DNA of 64,000 nucleotides from Marinobacter sp. (GTDB lineage Bacteria; Pseudomonadota; Gammaproteobacteria; Pseudomonadales; Oleiphilaceae): NCBI GenBank assembly GCA_014359475.1, contig JACIZI010000012.1, positions 1-64,000 of the forward strand. Direction: 5' to 3'. A program made the position numbers and the translations under genes. A model generated the notes under the pieces. It saw only the letters and a program-made list of their open reading frames with translations, made no database searches and was not told where the DNA came from. Positions 57,018-64,000 of this stretch are shown piece after piece (position 1 is the first letter of the stretch; every line of letters begins with the position of its first letter).

Positions 57018-57830
57018 TCACAACAGGCCGAGGCTCTTCGCGAGCGTTTCGGCAGGGACAAAACCGGGAATCATCCGGCCGTTCTCAAGAACAATGGCCG
57101 GGGTGCCCCGCACACCCACCTGCTGGCCCAGCTGCATCTGTTCCAGTACCGGGTTGTCACACGCCTTTTGCGGCACCTTCTGGCCAGCCTTTGCCCTGTT
57201 CATGGCCGCCTGCGGGTCAACATTGCACCAGACAGACTCATACTTGGAGAAGGACCCGGTGTCGGGACCACTGCGCGGGAAGCCATAATAATTCACCGTA
57301 ATACCCAACTCGTTAATGCGCGGCACCTGCTCATGGAATTTACGGCAATAGGGGCAGTCAATATCGGTAAACACGGCGATCTCGGCCTTCTGCTTGCCCT
57401 TCGCCGGATAGCTGATCACTCCCTGGTCACCAAAGGATGCCATGGTGTCTGCCCGCACTTCGTTCTGTGCTGCTTCGGTCACGTTGACCACCGTCCCCGG
57501 GCGGGAGCGCAGCACAGAGCCGAATATCAGGTGCTCACCGTCCTCGCTGACATAGAAAATCTGCCCGCCGGAGGTGCGCACTTCGTAAAGCCCCGGCACA
57601 GTGGATTTTCTTATCTTCTCAACATCAGCCAGCATCTCCCGCAGGCTGAGGGTCAGCCGGGGATCCTGCCCCGGACTGTCAGCGGCATCCTGATCCGCCG
57701 ACGCAGCCAGCCTTTCGCGTATCTTGCTGACCAGTTCCCGCCCTTCATCGGCGGTTGCAGCAACAGGCAGGGCCGCAAAGCACAGCAGACAAACCCCGGC
57801 CAGCGCCTTGATTACGGAGAATCTGAACAT
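57018..57830 (-). CDS. dsbC: Thiol:disulfide interchange protein DsbC
   Basis: A 270-aa periplasmic disulfide isomerase. The signal peptide is about 1-26 (hydrophobic core, cut after ATA). The active site is CPYC (C159, C162), the second Cys pair (in VWCNVDP and KACDNP) is structural, and GTPAIV carries the cis-Pro. It shuffles wrong disulfides with DsbD. ATG 57830 is used because AGGA sits eight bases upstream; a GTG at 57836 is too close to it. It follows xerD and precedes hom. Confidence 0.93.
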   Translation of the reverse strand: MFRFSVIKALAGVCLLCFAALPVAATADEGRELVSKIRERLAASADQDAADSPGQDPRLTLSLREMLADVEKIRKSTVPGLYEVRTSGGQIFYVSEDGEHLIFGSVLRSRPGTVVNVTEAAQNEVRADTMASFGDQGVISYPAKGKQKAEIAVFTDIDCPYCRKFHEQVPRINELGITVNYYGFPRSGPDTGSFSKYESVWCNVDPQAAMNRAKAGQKVPQKACDNPVLEQMQLGQQVGVRGTPAIVLENGRMIPGFVPAETLAKSLGLL

Positions 57831-57958
57831 AAACACTTTCCTGATAGTAGTGGATCAACCGGCAAGGAAGATCAGCCGGCCCCGGATTCTGGTTGCGACA
57901 GAGATTAAACCAAAAGGTTCATCCTAAACAGGCCGGCGGCACAACAAAAGGAACCCGC

Positions 57959-58894
57959 TCACCCTCTCGGGTGATGAGCCTGGTGAAGTGAGTGAAGGCG
58001 CTGGCGGGCCACATGGGTGTATATCTGCGTCGTGGACAGATCGGAATGGCCCAGCAGCATCTGCACCACCCGAAGGTCCGCGCCGTGATTGAGCAGATGG
58101 GTCGCAAAGGCGTGCCTCAGGGTATGTGGCGAAAGGTGCTTGCGAATACCGGCACGGGTCGCATATTCCTTTATCCGGTACCAGAAAGCCTGACGGGTCA
58201 TGGCGCTCCCTCGATTACCCGGGAACAGATCGTCACTCGCCTTGCCCCGGAGCAGCTCAGGGCGGGATCCCCGCATGTAATCCAGCAACCAGTCAGTGGC
58301 CTCCTCGCCCAGGGGCACCAGGCGCTCCTTGTCGCCCTTGCCGGTGATGCGCACCACCCCCTGGCGCAGATTCACCTGATCCACCCGCAACCCGACCAGT
58401 TCCGATACCCGCAAGCCGCAGCCGTACAATACTTCCAGCATGGCCCGGTCCCGGTGCTCAATAGGCTTTTCCGGATCCGGCTCCGCCAACAGGCGATCCA
58501 CTTCCTGCTCGGACAGCGCATCCGGCAGACGGGCAGGCTGGCGGGGGCTGTCGATGCGGAGCGTCGGATCCTCTGCGATCACACTCTCCCGCAACAGATA
58601 GCGGTAAAAACGGCGCAGGCCACTGAGCCGGCGACTCGCGGTTGAGGGTTGCGAGCCCTCCGCAAGGCCCGCTGACACCCAGCCGAGCAACTCCGAACGC
58701 CCCGCGGAAACCAGCCCCGGACTGCCGGGCTGAGTCTCCAGCCAGTGGGAAAAACGTTCCAGATCTGCCCGGTAGGCCTGGCGGGTTTTCTCCCCCAGAC
58801 CGTCCTCCAGCCAGATAGCATCGACAAACCGGGCGATAGCCGCCTCATCATCCGGCCGCACAGGCTTACGGGTAAAACGACGATCCTCTGCCAT
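57959..58894 (-). CDS. xerD: Site-specific tyrosine recombinase XerD
   Basis: A 311-aa recombinase that with XerC resolves chromosome dimers at dif under FtsK. The catalytic residues are R162, K186, H257, R260, H283 and the nucleophile Y292. The SAM-like N-terminal domain covers 1-115. It lies 128 bases upstream of dsbC, the common xerD-dsbC-hom-thrC-recJ-prfB-lysS order in Pseudomonas. Confidence 0.93.
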   Translation of the reverse strand: MAEDRRFTRKPVRPDDEAAIARFVDAIWLEDGLGEKTRQAYRADLERFSHWLETQPGSPGLVSAGRSELLGWVSAGLAEGSQPSTASRRLSGLRRFYRYLLRESVIAEDPTLRIDSPRQPARLPDALSEQEVDRLLAEPDPEKPIEHRDRAMLEVLYGCGLRVSELVGLRVDQVNLRQGVVRITGKGDKERLVPLGEEATDWLLDYMRGSRPELLRGKASDDLFPGNRGSAMTRQAFWYRIKEYATRAGIRKHLSPHTLRHAFATHLLNHGADLRVVQMLLGHSDLSTTQIYTHVARQRLHSLHQAHHPRG

Positions 58895-58951
58895 GGACGG
58901 GCACCGCTCCTGTCAACAACTCCGCAAACCATAACAGATCCCCGGACGCAG

Positions 58952-58976
58952 AAAAGGCAGCCGTTGGCTGCCTTTT
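58952..58976 (-). terminator. Terminator of the rpsP-rplS operon
   Basis: AAAAGGCAGCC, a 3-base loop, then GGCTGCCTTTT: an 11-bp perfect stem with a T-run, 34 bases past the rplS stop. The inverted repeat makes it bidirectional, but the operon lies on the minus strand. Confidence 0.85.
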
Positions 58977-59009
58977 CCGACCCTCACCTGATGGTTGTGT
59001 GACGACCGA

Positions 59010-59366
59010 TCAGTTGAGCTTTTCCTTGATCCGTGCCGCCTTACCAGACAGTTCACGCAGATAGTACAGCTTGGCCTGCCGTACGTCGCCACGACGCTTC
59101 ACGCTGATGCTGTCGATCAGACGGGAGTGAGTCTGGAAAGTACGCTCAACGCCCACACCGTAAGACACCTTGCGAACGGTAAAGGAAGAGTTAATACCAC
59201 GGTTACGCTTGCCGATCACAACGCCTTCGAACGCCTGCAGACGCTCACGGTTGCCTTCGGTAACACGCACCTGAACGATCACGGTGTCGCCCGGGGCGAA
59301 CGCCGGTATGTCCTGCTTCAACTGCTCTGATTCAATCTGACTGATGATGTCATTCTTGCCGCTCAT
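59010..59366 (-). CDS. rplS: 50S ribosomal protein L19
   Basis: A 118-aa L19. The family blocks [51 protein letters not shown] and [16 protein letters not shown] are clear. The ATG at 59366 has AGGAG eight bases upstream; an in-frame ATG at 59426 is inside the trmD end. Last gene of rpsP-rimM-trmD-rplS. Confidence 0.97.
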   Translation of the reverse strand: MSGKNDIISQIESEQLKQDIPAFAPGDTVIVQVRVTEGNRERLQAFEGVVIGKRNRGINSSFTVRKVSYGVGVERTFQTHSRLIDSISVKRRGDVRQAKLYYLRELSGKAARIKEKLN

Positions 59367-59391
59367 CGTAATACTCCTGCTACCCAATCTT

Positions 59392-60150
59392 TCAATGCCC
59401 TGACGATTCAGAGGCACCCGGTTCACTCAAAATTTCTTCCAGCAGCGCACGTTCCTCGTCCGTAAACACCCGCTTTTGCAGCAGGTCCGGGCGTCGCTCC
59501 AGGGTTCGCCTCAGCGACTCCCTGAGTCGCCAACGCCTGATCTGGTCATGATGCCCGCCCAGCAAAACTTCCGGTACACCCTGACCTTCATACACTTCCG
59601 GCCGTGTGTAATGGGGGCAATCCAGCAGCCCGTCGGCAAAAGAATCCTGCTCCGCTGACTGGGCATGCCCCAGGGCCCCCGGTAGCAACCGGGTGACCGC
59701 ATCCATCACTGCCATGGCGGCCAGCTCGCCCCCCGACAGCACAAAATCCCCCAGCGATACCTCCCTGTCTACTTCGGCCTCAATCAGGCGCTCATCAACA
59801 CCTTCATAACGACCAGCCACCAGTATCAGTGAAGATTCTCCCGCCAGCGACTCCACTACTGACTGGTCCAGCCTTTCTCCCTGGGGCGAGAGATACACAA
59901 CACAGGGTTTACCCGGTGCCGCCTCCCGGGCCGCATGAATAGCGTCTCGCAACGGCTGTATCTTCATCAGCATGCCGGGACCACCGCCGTAGGGGCGATC
60001 ATCCACTGTACGGTGCCGGTCATGAGTGTATTCCCGGGGATTCCAGCTACAAAACGTCAGCAGCCCCTCACGTACAGCCCTGCCGGTAACTCCGTAATCG
60101 GTCACCGCACCAAACATCTCCGGAAACAGACTGACTGCGCCAATCCACAC
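59392..60150 (-). CDS. trmD: tRNA (guanine-N1-)-methyltransferase TrmD
   Basis: A 252-aa SPOUT methyltransferase making m1G37 in tRNA, needed to prevent +1 frameshifting. The trefoil-knot motifs are [26 protein letters not shown] and [21 protein letters not shown]. It starts two bases after rimM ends. Confidence 0.97.
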   Translation of the reverse strand: MWIGAVSLFPEMFGAVTDYGVTGRAVREGLLTFCSWNPREYTHDRHRTVDDRPYGGGPGMLMKIQPLRDAIHAAREAAPGKPCVVYLSPQGERLDQSVVESLAGESSLILVAGRYEGVDERLIEAEVDREVSLGDFVLSGGELAAMAVMDAVTRLLPGALGHAQSAEQDSFADGLLDCPHYTRPEVYEGQGVPEVLLGGHHDQIRRWRLRESLRRTLERRPDLLQKRVFTDEERALLEEILSEPGASESSGH

Positions 60151-60152
60151 CG

Positions 60153-60680
60153 TCAGAACTCCGGATCCCAGTCTACGGTCAACCGCCCCGAGCCCAGGTC
60201 CACTTCCCTGACAACCTGATCCGGCAACCAGGGAATCAGTCGCTCTCGCTGGTCTATCGACCCGGCATCGGGTCGGACCACAAGCACATCATTGGCCCCG
60301 GTTTCCATCAGGTGGTGAACATACCCATACGGTTCACCGTCGACCGTTTCAACCGCGAGACCTTCGAGCTGATGCCAGTAGTATTCGCCTTCCGGCAAGT
60401 CCGGCAACGCTTCCGTGGGAACCAGAATATCCGCACCACTGTAGGTACGGGCCTGCTCCCTGTCATCAATGCCTTTCAGCCTGACCACAATCCCCTGCCC
60501 CTGGCGGCGACCGTCGACCAGCTTCATCGGCATTCGCTTACCGTCCAGAACCAGAGTCCAGTCACGGTAGTCGAGAATGCCTTCCCGGGGATCCGTATAG
60601 GAGTAGACCTTGAGCCACCCCTTGACCCCGAATACCGAGGTAATGCGGCCAACCACAGTTTCCTGCGAACGCTGTGTCAT
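60153..60680 (-). CDS. rimM: Ribosome maturation factor RimM
   Basis: A 175-aa 16S maturation factor that binds S19. The N-terminal RimM domain ([21 protein letters not shown]) is followed by the PRC barrel ([28 protein letters not shown]). It lies between rpsP and trmD, as is usual. Confidence 0.95.
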   Translation of the reverse strand: MTQRSQETVVGRITSVFGVKGWLKVYSYTDPREGILDYRDWTLVLDGKRMPMKLVDGRRQGQGIVVRLKGIDDREQARTYSGADILVPTEALPDLPEGEYYWHQLEGLAVETVDGEPYGYVHHLMETGANDVLVVRPDAGSIDQRERLIPWLPDQVVREVDLGSGRLTVDWDPEF

Positions 60681-60704
60681 GCCGTCACCCCGGTTGCAAC
60701 CTGA

Positions 60705-60947
60705 TTACTCAGCGGAGCCTTTCAGCAGCTGCGCAACACGCTCACTGGCCTGCGCGCCCTGGCCCAGCCAGTACTCAACACGATCACGGTCGATGCGCAG
60801 GCGCTCTTCCTGGCCACGGGCAATCGGGTTGAAGAAGCCAACACGCTCGATGAAACGGCCATCACGCGATTTACGGCTGTCAGTGACTGTCAGATGGTAG
60901 AACGGGCGCTTCTTTGAGCCACCACGAGCCAAACGGATAGTTACCAT
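60705..60947 (-). CDS. rpsP: 30S ribosomal protein S16
   Basis: An 80-aa S16 with the family start [19 protein letters not shown] and the GFFNP block. First gene of the rpsP-rimM-trmD-rplS operon, with a 150-base leader that contains a hairpin. Confidence 0.97.
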   Translation of the reverse strand: MVTIRLARGGSKKRPFYHLTVTDSRKSRDGRFIERVGFFNPIARGQEERLRIDRDRVEYWLGQGAQASERVAQLLKGSAE

Positions 60948-60988
60948 TTAACCAATATCCTGTTCTGTTGTACGAACTTTGTAAGATT

Positions 60989-61014
60989 CATGCCGGCCTG
61001 AGGCGGCTGGCATG
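60989..61014 (-). promoter_or_regulatory. Hairpin in the rpsP leader
   Basis: On the minus strand CATGCC-A-GCC pairs with GGC-C-GGCATG around GCCTCA, between the probable rpsP promoter and the start codon. No T-run follows, so it is not a terminator. It may be a stability or autoregulatory element of the ribosomal leader. Confidence 0.4.
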
Positions 61015-61039
61015 AAGCCCTATACTCGAAAGGGGCGCC

Positions 61040-61068
61040 ATTCTATGCTAAAAAACCGCCAATGAAAA
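61040..61068 (-). promoter_or_regulatory. Promoter of rpsP operon
   Basis: On the minus strand TTTTCA (61068-61063), 17 bases and TAGAAT (61045-61040), about 90 bases before the rpsP start. The -10 differs from TATAAT at one position. Confidence 0.45.
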
Positions 61069-61110
61069 CAGGGAAAGCCTTTTCTTACAGGGTTTTTCCC
61101 GCAGGGGTTT

Positions 61111-62499
61111 CTACATACGCCCAAAAGGCGGCTTACCACCGCCTCCACCGCCCGGTGGCATCATGCCACCCATGCCGCGCATCATATTGGCCATGCCGCC
61201 TTTCTTGCCAAACTTTTTCATCATCTTCTGCATCTGCTTGTGCTGCTTGAGCAGGCGATTCACATCCTGAATCCGGGTTCCGGACCCCGCCGCGATGCGG
61301 CGCTTGCGGGAGTTGTTGATGGTATCCGGAAAGCGGCGCTCTTTGGGTGTCATGGAGCAGATCATCGCTTCCATCTGTCCCATGGACTTGTCATTCACCT
61401 GTTGCTGGGCCATCTGGGCCATCTGCCCCATACCCGGCAGCTTGTCGAGCAGGCCGCCAATGCCGCCCATATTCTTCATCTGCTGAAGCTGGTCGCGGAA
61501 GTCCTCCAGGTCAAACGACTTACCCTTCTTGATCTTGCTGGTGAGCTTACGGGCCTTCTTCTGGTCAATCTTGCGCTCGGCTTCCTCTATAAGGGAGAGC
61601 ACGTCACCCATACCCAGGATGCGGGAAGCAATCCGGTCCGGATGGAAAGGCTCCAGGGCGTCGGTCTTCTCACCCACACCCAGAAACTTGATCGGCTTGC
61701 CGGTAATATGACGCACCGACAGCGCCGCACCGCCACGAGCGTCACCGTCCGTCTTGGTAAGCACCACACCGGTCAATGGCAGCGCATCATTGAAGGCCCG
61801 GGCAGTGTTGGCGGCATCCTGACCGGTCATGGCATCAACGGTGAACAGGGTTTCTATCGGATTGACCGCCTTATGGAGGCGACCGATCTCACCCATCATC
61901 TGCTCATCCACGTGCAGGCGGCCGGCCGTATCCAGAATCACCACATCCAGATGCTTGCGCCGGGCGGCCTCAATTGCGCCCAGAGCGATATCCACAGGGT
62001 CCTGATCCGTGGTACTGGGGAAGAATTCCACACCCACTTCACCGGCCAGAGTTTCCAGTTGCCGGATAGCGGCCGGGCGGTATATATCCGCACTGACCAC
62101 CATGACACTTTTCTTGTGGCGCTCTTTCAGCAGCCGGGCGAGCTTGGCCACTGTGGTGGTCTTACCCGCACCCTGGAGACCTGCCATCATGATCACAGCC
62201 GGCGGCTGCGTAGCCAGATTGAGAGACTCGTTGCCCTCGCCCATGACCCGCTCCAGCTCTTGCTGGACCACCTTCACAAACACCTGCCCCGGCGTCAGAC
62301 TGCGCTGCACCTCCTGGCCGACAGCGCGCTGGCGCACACCTTCGATAAAGTCTTTTACCACCGGCAGGGCAACATCCGCTTCAAGCAGCGCCATGCGCAC
62401 CTCGCGCAGCGTGTCCTTGATATTGTCGTCGGTCAGCCGCGCCTGACCGGAAATCTTGCGTAAACTTCCGGAGAGTCGGTCTTGCAGGTTCTCAAACAT
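61111..62499 (-). CDS. ffh: Signal recognition particle protein Ffh
   Basis: A 462-aa SRP54 GTPase that targets inner-membrane proteins with 4.5S RNA and FtsY. The P-loop GLQGAGKTT spans 107-115, with DTAGRL and TKTDGDARGGAAL as further G-motifs; a Met-rich M domain occupies about 300-440, ending in a Gly/Met-rich tail (MMPPGGGGGG). ATG 62499 has GGAAG upstream; an in-frame ATG at 62577 lies before the promoter. Confidence 0.95.
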   Translation of the reverse strand: MFENLQDRLSGSLRKISGQARLTDDNIKDTLREVRMALLEADVALPVVKDFIEGVRQRAVGQEVQRSLTPGQVFVKVVQQELERVMGEGNESLNLATQPPAVIMMAGLQGAGKTTTVAKLARLLKERHKKSVMVVSADIYRPAAIRQLETLAGEVGVEFFPSTTDQDPVDIALGAIEAARRKHLDVVILDTAGRLHVDEQMMGEIGRLHKAVNPIETLFTVDAMTGQDAANTARAFNDALPLTGVVLTKTDGDARGGAALSVRHITGKPIKFLGVGEKTDALEPFHPDRIASRILGMGDVLSLIEEAERKIDQKKARKLTSKIKKGKSFDLEDFRDQLQQMKNMGGIGGLLDKLPGMGQMAQMAQQQVNDKSMGQMEAMICSMTPKERRFPDTINNSRKRRIAAGSGTRIQDVNRLLKQHKQMQKMMKKFGKKGGMANMMRGMGGMMPPGGGGGGKPPFGRM

Positions 62500-62575
62500 G
62501 TCTTTCTTCCGTTCCCGGATAAAATTGAGTACGTGAAACAGGGGAACCGGTTGATTCCGGTTGCACAATCGCGAC

Positions 62576-62581
62576 ATTATA
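62576..62581 (-). promoter_or_regulatory. -10 element of ffh promoter
   Basis: A perfect TATAAT on the minus strand, about 77 bases before the ffh start. No good -35 hexamer lies 16-18 bases upstream (it reads TCGTTT or similar), so the promoter may need an activator or the -35 is degenerate. Confidence 0.5.
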
Positions 62582-62671
62582 ACCAGACTATCGCCCTGAA
62601 ACGACCAGTCCGGTCAAATCGGCACCATATGCGCCGCTTTTTCTGCCCGACACAGGTAATCGAAGGAACCC

Positions 62672-63484
62672 ATGGGAACGCTGATTCTCGCTGTCATAGC
62701 CCTGCTTCTTTACAGCATCGGCACAGCGCTGCAAGCGCTGAATTTCCGGGGACGTATCGGGGCCACCGTGACAGGCACCACCGTCATCGGCATGCTGGCG
62801 CTGACCGCCCATGGGCTACTGATTTTCCGCACCGGACATGTCAGCGGCGGTTTCGATTTCGGCTTTTTCCAGAGCTCATTGATTATTTCCTGGCTGATTG
62901 TCTTTCTGCTACTGGGACTGAACCTTCGCAACCCGGTGCAGATACTCTTTCTTTTTATCTATCCGCTGGCAGGGCTGACGGTGGTTGCCTCCCTGATCAC
63001 CCAGGCTCCCGGCCCGGTCGTTTCCGGAGAGAGTTATGGTACGCTCTCCCACATCGCGCTATCGATCACCGCTTACAGCCTGCTGACCCTGGCCGCAGTG
63101 CAGGCAATCCTGTTTCACTTCCAGAACCGCCAGCTCAAACACAACTACAACAGCCTGCTGATCCGCAACCTGCCGCCACTGCAAACCATGGAGTCACTGC
63201 TGTTTGAGCTGGTCTGGGCCGGCGTGGTGCTGCTCACTCTGGCCATCATCACCGGAGCGGTGTTTGTGGAAGACCTGTTTGCCCAGCACCTGGCCCACAA
63301 GACTGTATTCTCGCTACTCTCACTGGGTGTATTCATCGCCCTGCTGGTCGGCCGCCATACCCGCGGCTGGCGCGGTGCCACGGCCAGCCGCTGGACGCTG
63401 GCCGGCTGCCTGCTACTGATGCTGGCGTTCTACGGCAGCAAATTCGTCCTGGAGCTGGTCTTCAGCTACAGCAACCGGGGCTGA
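62672..63484 (+). CDS. Inner-membrane cytochrome c assembly-like protein YpjD
   Basis: A 270-aa polytopic protein with about eight membrane segments, of the CcsA/HemX-like YpjD family often found next to ffh. The segment after residue 120 (YGTLSHIALSITAYSLLTLAAVQAILF) and the AHKTVFSLLSLG stretch match the family, including a conserved His near each. The function is not proven; heme handling or export is the usual guess. AAGGAACC sits just before the ATG. It is divergent from ffh and upstream of the CNNM-type gene. Confidence 0.85.
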   Translation: MGTLILAVIALLLYSIGTALQALNFRGRIGATVTGTTVIGMLALTAHGLLIFRTGHVSGGFDFGFFQSSLIISWLIVFLLLGLNLRNPVQILFLFIYPLAGLTVVASLITQAPGPVVSGESYGTLSHIALSITAYSLLTLAAVQAILFHFQNRQLKHNYNSLLIRNLPPLQTMESLLFELVWAGVVLLTLAIITGAVFVEDLFAQHLAHKTVFSLLSLGVFIALLVGRHTRGWRGATASRWTLAGCLLLMLAFYGSKFVLELVFSYSNRG

Positions 63485-63555
63485 CAGACCAACCGCTTGA
63501 CAGACCCCGGTCGGCTCACTATGTTCCGGTTTGACCGTGATAAAAGGATCCTTTC

Positions 63556-64000
63556 TTGAACGAGACATCGCTTACCGCGCTGTTCATTCTTCTGGTCGGC
63601 CTCATTCTACTCTCCGGCTTCTTCTCCAGCTCCGAAACCGGCATGATGTCACTGAACCGTTATCGCCTGAAGCACATGGCAAAAACGGGTCACAAGGGCG
63701 CGCGCCGGGCCCACAACCTGCTCAAACGTACCGACCAGCTGATCGGCGTTATTCTGATCGGCAACAACTTCGTAAACATCTTCGCCTCGTCCATCGCCAC
63801 GGTGATCGCGATCCGGCTCTGGGGCGATGCCGGAATTGCCATCGCCACCCTGCTACTAACCCTGGTGATTCTGATTTTTGCCGAGGTCACACCGAAAACC
63901 CTGGCGGCACTGTTCCCGGAAAAAATCGCCTTTCCGGCCAGCTATGTGCTTGGGCCACTGCTGAAAATCCTCTATCCGGCGGTATGGGCGGTCAACCTGT
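63556..64000 (+). CDS. CNNM/CorC-family (DUF21) membrane protein, N-terminal part
   Basis: The first 148 residues of a hemolysin-C/CorB-like transporter; the gene runs off the window. The N-terminus has the DUF21 membrane domain (SLTALFILLVGLILLSGFFSSSETGMMSLNRYRL, then RTDQLIGVILIGNNFVNI and FAEVTPKTLAALFPEKIAF), typical of the YfjD/CorB family for Mg2+ or Co2+ homeostasis. The start is a TTG with AAGGA about seven bases upstream, and the sequence matches the family from there. CBS and CorC-HlyC domains are expected beyond the window. Confidence 0.85.
   Translation, partial: MNETSLTALFILLVGLILLSGFFSSSETGMMSLNRYRLKHMAKTGHKGARRAHNLLKRTDQLIGVILIGNNFVNIFASSIATVIAIRLWGDAGIAIATLLLTLVILIFAEVTPKTLAALFPEKIAFPASYVLGPLLKILYPAVWAVNL

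Noticed and set aside
1-64000. tRNA genes, CRISPR arrays, prophage or intact insertion sequence
   Set aside because: No cloverleaf-like gap, no spaced direct-repeat array and no integrase or transposase other than housekeeping XerD was seen.

Overview
The window looks like a core chromosomal segment of a gammaproteobacterium close to Marinobacter (family Marinobacteraceae), with Pseudomonas-like gene order. This is inferred from recognisable proteins and synteny, not from a database search. The supporting blocks are algU-mucA-mucB-rseC-mucD, lepA-lepB-DUF4845-rnc-era-recO-pdxJ, cysM-rlmD-relA-mazG beside gacS, hom-thrC-recJ-prfB-lysS-ung downstream of xerD-dsbC, and rpsP-rimM-trmD-rplS next to ffh. 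Coding density is high. I see no tRNA, rRNA, CRISPR array, prophage or intact insertion sequence.

Layout. Positions 0.1-6.9 kb hold a small membrane protein, an EAL phosphodiesterase, a tartrate/D-malate-type dehydrogenase, a lipoprotein, a Cys-rich protein, an aminotransferase, a D-2-hydroxyacid dehydrogenase and a fatty acid desaturase. Two palindromes with the same half-site lie upstream of the desaturase. Positions 7.1-9.8 kb carry a CrbR/ErdR-like response regulator downstream of acetyl-CoA synthetase. Positions 10.1-22.7 kb carry an orphan MinD/ParA ATPase, murI, plsB, rsmJ, tsaB, adk, a YbaK-HDOD fusion, ppc and two convergent paralogous small proteins. Positions 22.8-31.0 kb hold the stringent-response and regulation cluster: mazG, relA, rlmD, cysM and gacS. 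Positions 31.0-37.1 kb hold the lepA-to-pdxJ operon.

Positions 37.2-44.3 kb hold a CHASE-PAS-GGDEF-EAL protein and the envelope-stress operon algU-mucABC(rseC)-mucD. Positions 44.5-48.9 kb run on the plus strand: nadB, sdhE, ygfX, ygfZ and an HDOD protein with a repeat hairpin in its leader. Positions 48.9-58.9 kb run on the minus strand: xerD, dsbC, hom, thrC, recJ, prfB (with the programmed +1 frameshift), lysS and ung. Positions 59.0-64.0 kb hold the trmD ribosomal operon, ffh, ypjD and the start of a CNNM/CorC-family membrane protein.

Most genes are housekeeping (translation, envelope, amino acid and lipid metabolism). The regulatory content is rich: c-di-GMP, (p)ppGpp, Gac, sigma-E and acetate control. 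The most interesting non-gene signals are the paired FabR/DesT-like palindromes before the desaturase, a dispersed 19-nt repeat that forms a hairpin at 47.9 kb, and several leader or intercistronic hairpins. No clearly new multi-gene system stands out. The best candidates for new biology are the convergent paralog pair at 22.0-22.7 kb, the orphan ParA with a long C-terminal extension, and the YbaK-HDOD fusion that lacks the catalytic lysine.
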